A stretch of DNA of 64,000 bases from Roseiarcus fermentans (GTDB lineage: Bacteria; Pseudomonadota; Alphaproteobacteria; Rhizobiales; Beijerinckiaceae): NCBI RefSeq assembly GCF_003315135.1, contig NZ_QNRK01000023.1:55039-119038 (forward strand), in the 5' to 3' direction. Under the pieces are notes generated by a model that was not told the DNA's origin, made no database searches, and saw only the letters and a program-made list of their open reading frames with translations. Shown one piece after another: positions 44,766-54,225 of the stretch. Positions within the stretch are counted from its first letter, which is position 1. Each line of letters begins with the position of its first letter. A program made the position numbers and the translations under genes.

Positions 44766-45098
44766 TCACCTCTTCGGCGGCAGCCCCCTCACGAACGCCA
44801 GCGCCGCCTCGATCAGCCGCGCGCGCACCGCGTCGTCGCCGTAGGCCGCGGCGCCGGCGCGGACCCAGCCGGCCATGGGCCGGCCGGCGGAGATCATCGG
44901 GGCGACGTCGGGCAGGGCGAGGGCCCAGGCGTCGTTTCCCTTGCCCAGCCGCGCCAGCATGCCGTCGCCGCGCGCGCCGAGCGCCAGATTGCCGTCGAGG
45001 AGCCATGCGAGGCCGCCGAACATCGCCGTCTCCGTCAGCCCGAGGCCGCGCGGCAGATCGTTGCGGATGAGGTCCTCGAGCCCCTTGTCACGCGCCAT
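44766..45098 (-). CDS. TfoX N-terminal domain protein
   Basis: 110 aa. Starts MARDKGLEDLIRNDLPRGLG and contains MFGGLAWLLDGNLALGA and AGWVRAGAAA, the usual TfoX/Sxy N-terminal domain; the C-terminal TfoX domain is absent. Stand-alone domains of this type are common in Proteobacteria and their function is not known. The ATG at 45098 is preceded by GGAGGG. Confidence 0.82.
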   Translation of the reverse strand: MARDKGLEDLIRNDLPRGLGLTETAMFGGLAWLLDGNLALGARGDGMLARLGKGNDAWALALPDVAPMISAGRPMAGWVRAGAAAYGDDAVRARLIEAALAFVRGLPPKR

Positions 45099-45194
45099 TC
45101 GAAACCCTCCCTGCGGCCGGAGCTTCGCATCCTGCGGGAACAAACGCCACGACCGGCGGTTGGCGTTCGATCCACTCTCGAGGGAGCGTTCCCC

Positions 45195-45755
45195 ATGCCC
45201 AACATCAGCGAAGCGCGCGTTCTCATCATTGCGACCGACGGCGTCGAGCAGGCCGAGCTGACGACGCCGCGCGACGAACTCCGCAGGGCGGGCGCCAAGG
45301 TCGACGTCGCGACGCCGAGCGGCGAGGCGATCCGCGGCTGGAACATGACCGACTGGGGCGACACGATCCCGGCCGACCTCGGGATCGGCGACGTCAACTG
45401 CGACGATTACCAGGCCCTGGTCATCCCCGGCGGCGTGATCAACCCCGACAAGCTGCGCGTCGACGACACCGCGATGGAAGTCGTGCAATATTTTCTCAAC
45501 AGCGACAAGCTGGTGGCGGCGGTCTGCCACGGCCCCTGGCTGCTCGTGCAGGCCGACGCCTGCGACGGCCGCCGCATGACGTCCTACCATTCGATCCGCA
45601 CCGACGTGGAGAACGCCGGCGCCGACTGGGTCGACGAAGAGGTGGTTCAGGACGGCGCGATCATCACCAGCCGCAACCCGAAGGACCTGCCGGCCTTCTC
45701 GGCGAAGATCGTCGAGGCGCTGACCTCCGGCGCCGCAGTCCGGGCGGCGGAGTGA
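45195..45755 (+). CDS. DJ-1/PfpI family protein (type 1 glutamine amidotransferase-like)
   Basis: 186 aa. The nucleophile elbow AVCHGPW puts the catalytic Cys at C111 and His at H112; an N-terminal Glu (near E18) completes the PfpI arrangement. Related to YhbO/PfpI general-stress proteins, which protect against glyoxal-type damage or act as peptidases. The start has GAGGGAG upstream. Divergent from the TfoX-domain gene. Confidence 0.88.
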   Translation: MPNISEARVLIIATDGVEQAELTTPRDELRRAGAKVDVATPSGEAIRGWNMTDWGDTIPADLGIGDVNCDDYQALVIPGGVINPDKLRVDDTAMEVVQYFLNSDKLVAAVCHGPWLLVQADACDGRRMTSYHSIRTDVENAGADWVDEEVVQDGAIITSRNPKDLPAFSAKIVEALTSGAAVRAAE

Positions 45756-45817
45756 ACCGCGCCGCGGCGGCGTCGCCGACGCCGCCGCGGCCCGGGCGAC
45801 CGGCGGTCGTCCCATCG

Positions 45818-46237
45818 TTACGGCGTGTGGTTGGCGCCGCCGGGCTTGACGTTGGTCCCGGCGCCGGCCGTGCCCTGGTTCGCGCCGTTGCCGGCGCCCG
45901 ATCCGGAATTCATACCCGATCCGGTTCCGGGGTTCAGCGTGCCCGGCGCCCCGGTTCCGACGCCGTTGCTTCCGAGCGAACCCGTCCCCGTATTGGCGCC
46001 CGTTCCGGTCCCGGCGGTTCCGCCGCTCATGCCTGCGCCTGCGCCCGGCGTCCCGGGGGCGGTTCCCGGCGTCCCCGCGCCGCCGGTTCCGCCAGCGCCC
46101 ATCCCGCCGGTTCCGCCGGCGCCCATTCCGCCGGCGCCCGCGCCGGTTCCGGCGCCGCCCGCGCCCCCGGTCTGCGCGAGCGCAAAGGCGGGAAGCAGGG
46201 CGATGGCGGCGACGGCCGCGAGATATCTGACCTTCAT
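45818..46237 (-). CDS. Secreted Gly/Thr-rich low-complexity protein
   Basis: 139 aa: signal peptide (MKVRYLAAVAAIALLPAFAL, cut after LAQ) and then a repetitive tail of GAGGMGAGGTGGMGAG and GTGTGANTGTGSLGSNG type. No folded domain is expected. Proper ribosome-binding site (GGGAGA). The repeat composition is maintained without stops, suggesting a real exported protein, perhaps cell-surface associated; function unknown. Confidence 0.6.
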   Translation of the reverse strand: MKVRYLAAVAAIALLPAFALAQTGGAGGAGTGAGAGGMGAGGTGGMGAGGTGGAGTPGTAPGTPGAGAGMSGGTAGTGTGANTGTGSLGSNGVGTGAPGTLNPGTGSGMNSGSGAGNGANQGTAGAGTNVKPGGANHTP

Positions 46238-46473
46238 GACGAGTCTCCCTGGTCGGACTGCAAGCCGCTTCGCCGCGGCCTGCCCGACCGCCAACGTTCC
46301 ACCCGCCCGGACCGATCCGTGGCCGGCTCCGTTTTTTGGGAGAATCCTGCCGTTGGGACGCGGGAGGGCCTGGCAAAGGGGCGGGACGGCGCCCCGGCGC
46401 GCGTCAGCGCCTTAGTTTTGCACGCAGTCTCGGCCCACGATGACCGCTTGGCGACCAGTTTGGAGCGGCGAGC

Positions 46474-46668
46474 ATGAGCAAGCGACCCAAAGCGGCGGAC
46501 GGGCCGGGCGAGCCGGAATCCGAGGTCGATCGCGACCTCGACGAGGCGCTCGACGAATCCTTCCCGGCGAGCGACCCGCCGGCGATGACCCGCCGGTCAA
46601 CCGCCGCGCCCGGCCATCCGGCCCCGAAGCCGCGGCCCCGCAACGGCGAGGCGCAGAAGAAGCCATGA
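46474..46668 (+). CDS. Small acidic/proline-rich protein with DESFPASDPPA motif
   Basis: 64 aa, preceded by TTTGGAGCG. The motif LDEALDESFPASDPPAMTRR is found in many short alphaproteobacterial proteins that I have seen annotated only as hypothetical. The rest is basic and Pro-rich, probably disordered. Stand-alone gene. Confidence 0.65.
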   Translation: MSKRPKAADGPGEPESEVDRDLDEALDESFPASDPPAMTRRSTAAPGHPAPKPRPRNGEAQKKP

Positions 46669-46778
46669 GTGGCGACGGCGAGACTCGAAGCGACGGAGCG
46701 GATTTGCCGGCGCCGGCGCCTCTGTAGCCGCGCTCGGCTCGCGCCCGATGGCGCGGTCGGCGACCGGGCCTGCAGTCT

Positions 46779-47075
46779 CTAATCGGTCGCCCGCACCTCG
46801 AACGCGTCGCGCGGCCACTCCTCTCCGAGCGCCTCGTGAAGCCGCACGGTCCGCACCTGCGCCCCCGGCGGGCCGCGGCGCAGGTCGGCGAGCATCGCCT
46901 CGACCGCGTCGGGCGGCCCGGCGATCACCGCTTCGACCGTTCCGTCGGAGCGGTTGCGCACCCAGCCGCACAGTCCGAGCCGCCGCGCCGCGCGCCAGGC
47001 GAACTGGCGGTAGCCGACGCCCTGCACGAAGCCTTCGACGACGACGCGGCGGACGAGCTTCTGAGGGTCGGGCAT
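46779..47075 (-). CDS. acyP: Acylphosphatase
   Basis: 98 aa. Hydrolyses acyl phosphates. The catalytic Arg is in EGFVQGVGYRQFAWRAARRL, and the Asn in GWVRNRSDGTVEAVIAGP, as in all active family members. The ATG at 47075 gives the usual length; the extended frame upstream is not supported. 16 bp downstream of the regulator gene, same strand. Confidence 0.9.
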   Translation of the reverse strand: MPDPQKLVRRVVVEGFVQGVGYRQFAWRAARRLGLCGWVRNRSDGTVEAVIAGPPDAVEAMLADLRRGPPGAQVRTVRLHEALGEEWPRDAFEVRATD

Positions 47076-47091
47076 GGGCGGGGCTTTCGGG

Positions 47092-48075
47092 TCAGCCGGC
47101 CGCGAGCGCGCGCTGTTCCGCCGCCTCGGGGATGTCGATCGATTCAAGCCGCGCGGTGCGTCGCAGAACCTGCGGCGGTTGCCCGAAGGCCCGGAGAAAC
47201 GCCCGTCGCATATGATCGCGGTCGCTGAACCCGGTCTGGCGCGCCACCACGTCGATCGGATGGCGGCTCTGCTCCATGAGATTGCGGGCGCTCTCCACCC
47301 GGAGGCGCTCGATGGCCTTGGCCGGGGACTGGCCCGTCTCGGCGTGGAAGGCCCGGCTGAACTGCCGCGGGCTCAGGCGTGCGGCCTCGGCAAGGTCGGG
47401 GACCGTAAGGGGTTTGTGCAGGTTGTCGCGGGCGTAGGCGAGCGCGGCCTGGATCCGATCGGATTTCGGCGACAGCTCGAGCAGGGTGGAGAACTGGGAC
47501 TGCCCGCCCCGGCGGCGATGATAGACGACGAGCTTGCGCGCGATCTCCTTGGCGAGCTCGGGACCCAGGTCGTTTTCGATCAGCGCCAGGCCGAGATCGA
47601 CGCCGGCCGTCATTCCGGCGGAGGTCCAGATCGGGCCGTCGTTGATGAAAATCCGGTCCTCGTCCAGGTGAGCCTTTGGATAGGCCCGTTGCAGGTCGCG
47701 CGCGTGCATCCAATGGGTCGTGGCGCGCCGCCCGTCCAGCAGGCCGGCTTCCGCCAGAACGAAGGCGCCCGTGCACACGGCCGCAATCCTGCGGTGGCGC
47801 TTGGGCGCGTCCCGCACGAACGCGATCAACCCGGGCGTGGACGGCGCCACATAGGTGGCGCCGCCCACCACGAGCGTGTCGAACGGCTTGTCCGTGAACC
47901 TCTCGGTCTGCAGAATCAACCCGGCCGAGGTTTTGATCGGGCCGCCCGTTTCGGACACGTAGTGCAGGTCGTAGGGCTGGGGGTCGACGATCGAATTGGC
48001 GACCTCGAAGCCCGCCACGATGGCGAGGGCCATGAGCGAGTAGCCGGGGTACACGAGAAAGGCGATGTCGCGCAT
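47092..48075 (-). CDS. GlxA-type AraC family transcriptional regulator
   Basis: 327 aa. N-terminal DJ-1/PfpI-like domain (FLVYPGYSLMALAIVAGFEV, VCTGAFVLAEAGLL with the elbow Cys) and C-terminal AraC helix-turn-helix (LTVPDLAEAARLSPRQFSRA and DVVARQTGFSDRDHMRRAFL). Such regulators respond to small ligands through the DJ-1 domain. It is divergent from an SDR-DJ-1-SDR series that it probably controls. The shared region 48076-48186 is AT-rich (GTATATAT near 48104). Confidence 0.9.
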   Translation of the reverse strand: MRDIAFLVYPGYSLMALAIVAGFEVANSIVDPQPYDLHYVSETGGPIKTSAGLILQTERFTDKPFDTLVVGGATYVAPSTPGLIAFVRDAPKRHRRIAAVCTGAFVLAEAGLLDGRRATTHWMHARDLQRAYPKAHLDEDRIFINDGPIWTSAGMTAGVDLGLALIENDLGPELAKEIARKLVVYHRRRGGQSQFSTLLELSPKSDRIQAALAYARDNLHKPLTVPDLAEAARLSPRQFSRAFHAETGQSPAKAIERLRVESARNLMEQSRHPIDVVARQTGFSDRDHMRRAFLRAFGQPPQVLRRTARLESIDIPEAAEQRALAAG

Positions 48076-48186
48076 GACGTCCTCGATGTCCTAAATCTCC
48101 GTATATATGACATTTGAGACTCAGGGCTGCAACCGTAGCTTCCCATCCACGGGCTCAATCACGAGCCGCCGAGGATGGAGAACACG
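48076..48186. promoter_or_regulatory. Divergent promoter region between regulator and SDR
   Basis: 111 bp; the AT-rich stretch CTAAATCTCCGTATATATGA (48090-48109) is the likely site of overlapping promoters and regulator binding. No clear palindrome was identified. Confidence 0.4.
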
Positions 48187-48984
48187 ATGAGCAACCCATC
48201 GCCGAAGGGCGTCGCCCTGATCACCGGGGCATCGGCCGGCATCGGCGCCATCTACGCCGATCGCCTCGCCAAGCGCGGTTACGATCTGATCCTGGTCGCC
48301 CGCGATCAGCAGCGGCTGAACGCTATCGCCGAGCGGCTGCGCGCCGAAGCCGACGTCCAAGTCACCCCGCTGCCGGCCGACTTGAACGACAAGGCGGCCC
48401 TGGCGAAGGTGGAAGCGGTGCTGCGCGAAGACCCGAACATCGCCATGTTGGTCAACAACGCCGGCGTCGGGTCGGTCGCCTCGATCCTGCAGGCCAATGT
48501 CGACAAGATGGAGGCGATGATCGATCTGAACATCACCGCGCTCACCCGCCTGACCTATGCAGCCGCCCCGGCTTTCGCCGCCCGCGGCAAGGGCGCCATC
48601 ATCAATATTTCCTCGGCGGTGGCGATCGCGGTGGAGAACCTGAACGGCGTCTACAGCGCCTCGAAGTCCTACGTCCTGAGCTTCGGCCATTCGCTGCAGA
48701 AGGACCTGGCCGAAAAGGGCGTGCGCATCCAGACCTTGCTGCCCGCCGCCACCGCCACGGAGTTCTGGGACATCGCCGGCTATGCGCCGCAGAAGACGGC
48801 CGACACGACCATGCGGGCGGAAGACCTGGTCGACGCGGCCCTGGCCGGCTTCGATGCGGGTGAGCTCGTGACCATCCCCGCCCTCCACGAGGCCGAGGCC
48901 TGGACGCGGTGGGAGCAAGAGCGCCGCGCGATGGCGGCGAAGTTCCGCAACCCGAAACCCGCCCCGCGCTACCACGTCGCGTGA
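48187..48984 (+). CDS. Short-chain dehydrogenase/reductase
   Basis: 265 aa. Coenzyme motif TGASAGIGAIYADRLAKRGY, NNAGVG, ISSAVAIA with the catalytic Ser and YSASKSY with Tyr and Lys are intact. Resembles the DltE-type SDR group. Start at 48187 (MSNPSPKGVALITG) preceded by GGAG; 48175 is an in-frame alternative. First gene of the group divergent from the GlxA-type regulator. Confidence 0.9.
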   Translation: MSNPSPKGVALITGASAGIGAIYADRLAKRGYDLILVARDQQRLNAIAERLRAEADVQVTPLPADLNDKAALAKVEAVLREDPNIAMLVNNAGVGSVASILQANVDKMEAMIDLNITALTRLTYAAAPAFAARGKGAIINISSAVAIAVENLNGVYSASKSYVLSFGHSLQKDLAEKGVRIQTLLPAATATEFWDIAGYAPQKTADTTMRAEDLVDAALAGFDAGELVTIPALHEAEAWTRWEQERRAMAAKFRNPKPAPRYHVA

Positions 48985-49099
48985 CGGGCGACGCAAGGCG
49001 CCACGCCTGACCGGCGGCGACTTCCTCTCGGCAGAAAACCCCGTGTTCTTCAGCAAGATAGGCGGCGTGAACGCGCCCGCCAAAGGAAAGGTGTCTCCC

Positions 49100-49894
49100 A
49101 TGTCCAAAGGCAAAGTTCTCGTCGTGATGTCCAGCGCCCATGCGCTCGACTTGAAGGACGGCAAGACCTACTCAACCGGCTACTACCTGAACGAGTTCGT
49201 CGCGCCCTACCGCAAGCTCATCGAGGCCGGCTATGAGCCGGTGATCGCCAACCCGAACGGCGGCCGTCCGGCGATGGACGTCAACTCCAACAACGCCATG
49301 TTCTTCGGCGGCGACGATGCGGCCCGGGCCGAGGCGCTCAGGTTCGCCGAAAGCCTGGCGGCGCTGGATCATCCCAAAACCCTGGCCTCCGTGGTCGCCG
49401 AAGGCGTTCAGGGATACGTCGGCCTGTTCATCCCCGGCGGCCACGCCCCGATGGCCGACCTCGTCAAGGACAAGGACCTCGGCAAGATCCTGACCAGCTT
49501 CCACGACGCCGGCCGCCCGACCGGAATCGTCTGCCACGGCCCGATCGTGCTGCTCTCCAGCCTGCCGGACCCCGACGCCTTCATCGCCTCGATGATCGCC
49601 GGCGACGGCAAGGCGAGTTCGCTCAGCGCCGGCTGGCCCTATGCCGGCTACCGCCTGACCGTCTTTGCAACGGGCGAAGAGCAGGCGCTCGAAGGCCCCA
49701 ACGGTCTAGGCGGCAACGTTCAATATTACCCCGTCAACGCCTTGGCCGAGGCCGGCGCTCGCGTGGAGTGCATCGCCAACTGGCATTCCAACGTGGTGGT
49801 CGACCGCGAACTGATCACCGGCCAGCAGCCGATGTCCGCCCCGGCCTTCGGCGACGCCCTGCTCGCCAAGCTGAACGAGTGCGTCCAGCGCTAG
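49100..49894 (+). CDS. DJ-1/PfpI family protein (Hsp31-like)
   Basis: 264 aa. The elbow GIVCHGPIVLL gives nucleophile C145 and H146, and the length with inserted helices (YYLNEFVAPYRKLIEAGYEP, VGLFIPGGHAPMADL) fits the Hsp31-like glyoxalase/deglycase branch. Likely detoxifies reactive carbonyls or handles oxidised thiols; activity not proven. Start with AAAGGAAAGG. Follows the SDR gene on the same strand. Confidence 0.88.
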   Translation: MSKGKVLVVMSSAHALDLKDGKTYSTGYYLNEFVAPYRKLIEAGYEPVIANPNGGRPAMDVNSNNAMFFGGDDAARAEALRFAESLAALDHPKTLASVVAEGVQGYVGLFIPGGHAPMADLVKDKDLGKILTSFHDAGRPTGIVCHGPIVLLSSLPDPDAFIASMIAGDGKASSLSAGWPYAGYRLTVFATGEEQALEGPNGLGGNVQYYPVNALAEAGARVECIANWHSNVVVDRELITGQQPMSAPAFGDALLAKLNECVQR

Positions 49895-49966
49895 CCCGGC
49901 GCGAGTCTCCCGGCCCCGGCCGGCTCGCTGCCACAGTCCAAATCAACCCCACGACAGGAGGACATC

Positions 49967-50752
49967 ATGTCCCGTCTTGAAGGCAAGGTCGCCGTCATCA
50001 CCGGCGCGAATTCCGGCATCGGCCTCGCCACCGCCAGGCGCTTTCTCGCCGAGGGCGCGGCCCGGGTCTATCTGACCGGCCGTCGCCAGGCCGAGCTCGA
50101 CAAGGCCGTCGCCGCCCTGAACGCCGAGTTCGCCGCCGACCAGGGTCCGAGGGGTCCACGCGCCGTCGGCGTGCAGGGCGACGTCACCAGGGTCGCCGAC
50201 ATGGCGAGGCTCTACGAGAAGGTGAAGGCGGAGGTCGGCCACATCGACGCGGTGTTCGCCAACGCGGGCTACGCCGCGCCGGCCCCTCTTGGCGCGCTGA
50301 CGGAAGCACACGTCGACGGCCTCCTCGACACCGACGTCAAGGGCGTCATCTGGACCGTCCAGGGCGCGCTGCCGCTGATGGGCGACGGCGGCTCGATCAT
50401 TCTCGCCTCCTCGATCGTCGGAACCAAGGGCTTCGAGAACTGGAGTCTCTACAGCGCCAGCAAGGCGGCGGTTCGCTCCTTCGCCCGCACCTGGTCCGCC
50501 GACCTGAAGGGGAGGAACATCCGCGTCAACGCGGTCAGCCCCGGCGTGATCCGCACCGCCGCCTGGACCGAGTCGGATCTCCCGACCGAACAGGTCGACG
50601 GTTTCTTCGCCTTCGCCGCCTCGATCACGCCGCTCGGCCGCATCGGCCGCGACGAGGAGGTGGCCAAGGCGGTCGCCTTTCTCGCCTCCGACGACAGCAG
50701 CTTCGTCAACGGCAGCGAACTGTTCGTCGACGGCGGCCTCGCCCAGCTCTGA
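49967..50752 (+). CDS. Short-chain dehydrogenase/reductase
   Basis: 261 aa. TGANSGIGLATARRFLAEGA, FANAGY, the catalytic Ser in ILASSIVG, YSASKAA, and a C-terminal LFVDGGLAQL, as in classical SDRs of the FabG type. An excellent ribosome-binding site (ACAGGAGG) precedes the ATG. Third enzyme in the regulator-linked series. Confidence 0.9.
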   Translation: MSRLEGKVAVITGANSGIGLATARRFLAEGAARVYLTGRRQAELDKAVAALNAEFAADQGPRGPRAVGVQGDVTRVADMARLYEKVKAEVGHIDAVFANAGYAAPAPLGALTEAHVDGLLDTDVKGVIWTVQGALPLMGDGGSIILASSIVGTKGFENWSLYSASKAAVRSFARTWSADLKGRNIRVNAVSPGVIRTAAWTESDLPTEQVDGFFAFAASITPLGRIGRDEEVAKAVAFLASDDSSFVNGSELFVDGGLAQL

Positions 50753-50818
50753 GCCCGCCCCTTCAGGGTCGTCGGGCCATGGCGCCCGACGACCGCTTCC
50801 CCAGGAGGATCCAAAGCT

Positions 50819-51256
50819 ATGTCCAGTCGCGAGCTCCTTGCCGCCTTCTTCGATTGCCTGCGTGACTTCGAAAACACGACCGAGCGCTGTCTCGACCTCT
50901 TCGCCGAGGACGGCGTCTTCGAGTTCCCCTATTTCGCGGCGCTCGGCATGCCGACGCGCTTCCAGGGCGAGGCCGAGCTCCGCCAGGTGCTCCGCATGAT
51001 CGGCGCCCGCTTCAAGGCCTTCACGATCTCGGACGTCGAGATTCACGAGGTGAAGGACGCCGACGCCCTCTTCGTCCGCTATCACACCGACGCCTTCATC
51101 GACGGCGGGAAGCGGATTTACGCGCAGGACTACGTCAGTCAGCTGATCGCCGAAGACGGCAAAATCAAAATTCTGCGCGAGTACCTCAATGTCATCAAGA
51201 CCGCCCGTGCGCTGTTTCCGAACGGCCTTGCCGACGTGCCTCCCGCCGCTGAATGA
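50819..51256 (+). CDS. SnoaL-like/NTF2-fold protein
   Basis: 145 aa, cone-shaped NTF2-like fold inferred from the pattern CLDLFAEDGVFEFPYFAALG, then RFKAFTISDVEIHEVKDADA and a terminal strand IKILREYLNVIKTARALF. Polyketide-cyclase/limonene-epoxide-hydrolase relatives; specific role unknown. Good AGGAGG box. It may be cotranscribed with the SDR upstream (66 bp gap). Confidence 0.8.
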   Translation: MSSRELLAAFFDCLRDFENTTERCLDLFAEDGVFEFPYFAALGMPTRFQGEAELRQVLRMIGARFKAFTISDVEIHEVKDADALFVRYHTDAFIDGGKRIYAQDYVSQLIAEDGKIKILREYLNVIKTARALFPNGLADVPPAAE

Positions 51257-51423
51257 GGCCGAGCGCTGGGGGTTTCAATTGGTCATTCCTGGCCGCCACC
51301 ACTTGGCCGGACGACGATCTTCAAATGGACTTCAGGGAGTCGTCGTAACGGGTTGCCCCGTGCTGTGATGTATCCTTCCCCCCACGGCGGCCAGCCCGCC
51401 CTCAACGTGAACTGGAGCACTCC

Positions 51424-51807
51424 ATGCCCTTGGCCCGGATCGACCTCATCAAAGGAAAGTCGGAAGCCTATCGCAAAGCCATCGGCGAAGCCGTCTACCA
51501 GGCTTTGCTCGCGATCGGCGTCCCCGAAGACGATCGCTTCCAGGTCATCCATGAGCACGAGCCGGCCAATTTCCTATTCGCTAAGTCGTACCTGGGCGTT
51601 GAGCACACGAACGATCTCGTCATCATCCAGATCACCTTCAATGAAGGTCGGACCACAGCGCAGAAGCAGGCCCTCTACAAGGCGATCGCCGAGGGGATCC
51701 ATTCCGCGACGGGACTCGCGATCGGCGATGTCTTCGTCAACCTGGTCGAGGTGAAGCGGGAGAATTGGTCGTTTGGAAACGGCGTGGCCCAGTACGTCCC
51801 GACGTGA
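51424..51807 (+). CDS. Tautomerase family protein
   Basis: 127 aa. After Met removal the N-terminal Pro ([11 protein letters not shown]) would be the catalytic base, as in 4-oxalocrotonate tautomerase relatives. The central [20 protein letters not shown] and C-terminal [20 protein letters not shown] are typical of this longer branch. Stand-alone promoter possible in the 167-bp gap upstream. Confidence 0.88.
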   Translation: MPLARIDLIKGKSEAYRKAIGEAVYQALLAIGVPEDDRFQVIHEHEPANFLFAKSYLGVEHTNDLVIIQITFNEGRTTAQKQALYKAIAEGIHSATGLAIGDVFVNLVEVKRENWSFGNGVAQYVPT

Positions 51808-51971
51808 CCTGGCCCAGGAGCCCAGCTCTCGGCCGTCAAGGTCGAGCTTCGATGGCGACCGCGCAGCCCAGCGGCGCGGGAACCATTGCCGGTCCGGCCC
51901 AGCGCGTCTATAGGCACCTGCGTTTCGCTTACGCCGATTGGTCTCGGCGAGTGAGCTTCTCGAGGAGCGAC

Positions 51972-53930
51972 ATGATCCACGTCACCTTTCCCGACGGCGC
52001 GCAGCGCGCCTTCGAGCCCGGCGTTTCCGGCCTCGACATCGCCCGATCCATCTCCCCCTCGCTCGCCAAACGAACGGTCGCCATGATCCGCGACGGCGAG
52101 CTGGTCGATCTCGCCGACACGATCGCCACCGACGCGCGCGTCGAATTCATCGCCCGCGACGATCCGCGGGCGCTGGAGCTCATCCGCCACGACGCGGCGC
52201 ACGTGCTCGCCGACGCGGTGCAGTCTTTGTGGCCCGACACCCAGGTGACGATCGGCCCGGTGATCGAGAACGGCTTCTACTACGACTTCTATCGCTCGGA
52301 GCCGTTCACGCCCGATGACTTCCCGGCGATCGAGAAGAAGATGCGCGAGATCGTCGCCAGCGACCGGCCGTTCGTGCGCACGGTGGTTCCGCGCGAGGAG
52401 GCCAAGAGCTTCTTCGAAAAGAAGGGCGAGGCGTTCAAGGTCGAGCTGATCGACTCGATTCCGCCCGGCGAGGACCTGAAGCTCTACAGTCAGGGCGGCT
52501 GGACCGACCTCTGCCGCGGCCCGCACATGACCTCGACCGGCAAGGTCGGCGACGCCTTCAAGCTGATGAAGGTCGCCGGGGCCTACTGGCGCGGCGATTC
52601 GTCGAAGCCCATGCTGTCGCGCATCTACGCCACCGCCTTCGCCAAAAAGGAGGAGCTCGACGCTTATCTCAAACAGATCGAGGAGGCCGAACGGCGCGAC
52701 CACCGCAAGCTCGCCCGCGAGATGGACCTGTTCCACTTCCAGGAGGAGGGGCCGGGCTCGATCTTCTGGCATCCCAAGGGCTGGGCGATCTTCCAGACGC
52801 TGACCGCCTACATGCGCCGCCGCCTCGCCGACGACTACCAGGAGGTCAACGCGCCGCAGGTGCTCGACAAGAAGCTGTGGGAGATTTCCGGCCACTGGGG
52901 CTGGTATCGCGAGAGCATGTTCATGGCGCGGCCCGCGGGCGAAGAGGCCGAGGGCGAGGACGAGCGCGTCTACGCCATCAAGCCGATGAACTGCCCCGGC
53001 CACGTCCAGATCTTCAAGAACGGCCTCAGAAGCTACCGCGAGCTGCCGCTGCGGCTGGCCGAGTTCGGCGCGGTCAACCGCTACGAGCCGTCGGGCGCGC
53101 TCCACGGCCTGATGCGGGTGCGCTCCTTCACCCAGGACGACGCCCACATCTTCTGCACCGAGGAGCAGATGGCGGCCGAGTGCCTGAAGATCAACGATCT
53201 GATCCTCTCGGTCTACAGCCACTTCGGCTTCGACAAGATCGTGGTCAAGCTCTCGACCCGGCCGGAGAAGCGCGTCGGCACGGACGCGATGTGGGACCAC
53301 GCAGAGGACGTGATGGGGCGCGTGCTGGACGAGATCAAGGCGCGCCACGGCGACGTGGTGACGACGGCGATCAATCCGGGCGAGGGCGCCTTCTACGGGC
53401 CGAAGTTCGAATACGTGCTGCGCGACGCGATCGGGCGCGACTGGCAGTGCGGCACGACCCAGGTCGACTTCAACCTGCCGGAGCGCTTCGGCGCCTTCTA
53501 CATCGCCGCCAACAGCGAGAAGACCATTCCGGTGATGGTGCACCGCGCCATCTGCGGCTCGATGGAGCGCTTCATCGGCATCCTGCTTGAACATTATGCG
53601 GGGCATCTGCCGCTGTGGCTGTCCCCGGTGCAGGCGGTGGTGTGCACCATCACCGGCGACGGCGACGATTTCGCGCGCGCCTTCGTTGCCAAGGCGAAGA
53701 AGCGCGGCCTCAAGGTCGAGGCCGACCTCAGGAACGAGAAGATCAATTACAAGGTTCGCGAGCACTCGCTGGCCAAGATCCCGGCGCTGCTCGCGGTCGG
53801 GCGCAAGGAGGCGGCCGAAAACACCGTGTCGGTGCGCCGGCTCGGCTCGAACGCGCAAGTCACGATGGGCGCGGACGAGGCGATCGAGGCGCTGCTCGCC
53901 GAGGCCGTCCCGCCCGACCTGCGCGGCTGA
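51972..53930 (+). CDS. thrS: Threonine--tRNA ligase
   Basis: 652 aa class II synthetase. TGS domain at the N-terminus ([20 protein letters not shown]), editing domain with [12 protein letters not shown] and the Cys in DLCRGPH, catalytic core with [25 protein letters not shown] and the zinc-binding residues, and the anticodon-binding domain at the end. The ATG at 51972 has GAGGAG upstream; longer frames do not have homology. No T-box or other leader motif is visible upstream. Confidence 0.96.
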   Translation: MIHVTFPDGAQRAFEPGVSGLDIARSISPSLAKRTVAMIRDGELVDLADTIATDARVEFIARDDPRALELIRHDAAHVLADAVQSLWPDTQVTIGPVIENGFYYDFYRSEPFTPDDFPAIEKKMREIVASDRPFVRTVVPREEAKSFFEKKGEAFKVELIDSIPPGEDLKLYSQGGWTDLCRGPHMTSTGKVGDAFKLMKVAGAYWRGDSSKPMLSRIYATAFAKKEELDAYLKQIEEAERRDHRKLAREMDLFHFQEEGPGSIFWHPKGWAIFQTLTAYMRRRLADDYQEVNAPQVLDKKLWEISGHWGWYRESMFMARPAGEEAEGEDERVYAIKPMNCPGHVQIFKNGLRSYRELPLRLAEFGAVNRYEPSGALHGLMRVRSFTQDDAHIFCTEEQMAAECLKINDLILSVYSHFGFDKIVVKLSTRPEKRVGTDAMWDHAEDVMGRVLDEIKARHGDVVTTAINPGEGAFYGPKFEYVLRDAIGRDWQCGTTQVDFNLPERFGAFYIAANSEKTIPVMVHRAICGSMERFIGILLEHYAGHLPLWLSPVQAVVCTITGDGDDFARAFVAKAKKRGLKVEADLRNEKINYKVREHSLAKIPALLAVGRKEAAENTVSVRRLGSNAQVTMGADEAIEALLAEAVPPDLRG

Positions 53931-54152
53931 GCCGCCGCCCGGCGGGCGTCGGGCGGCGCGGCTCGCCGGGTCGAAATCGCCCGGCGGCCGCGGCCGGCGC
54001 GGCCGGCCCGCGTCGGGCCGGCGAAGCCGACCGGCGGCAGCGCCCTCGTGGCGATTCACCATCGGTTCGCGTCGCGCAGGCGCCCGGTCAGCGCTCGTCA
54101 CATTCGGCGCTTCCGCTTCCTCGCGAAGGCTGGCATGGTGTTTGCTCACCGA

Positions 54153-54168
54153 TGTGACGCGCGTCACA
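54153..54168. promoter_or_regulatory. CRP/FNR-type palindrome upstream of xdhA
   Basis: Perfect 16-bp palindrome TGTGACGCGCGTCACA, the TGTGA-N6-TCACA form recognised by CRP-like proteins, centred about 65 bp before the xdhA GTG. The rest of the 295-bp gap (53931-54225) is very G+C-rich with no gene. Confidence 0.6.
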
Positions 54169-54225
54169 CTTCCGTTCCGGCGGCAAACCCTTCATCATGG
54201 CTTCCTTCAGCGACAGGCGGAGAAT

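Noticed and set aside
51808..51971. Possible T-box or attenuator leader upstream of thrS
   Set aside because: No T-box sequence or terminator/antiterminator pair; T-box regulation is also not expected in alphaproteobacteria.
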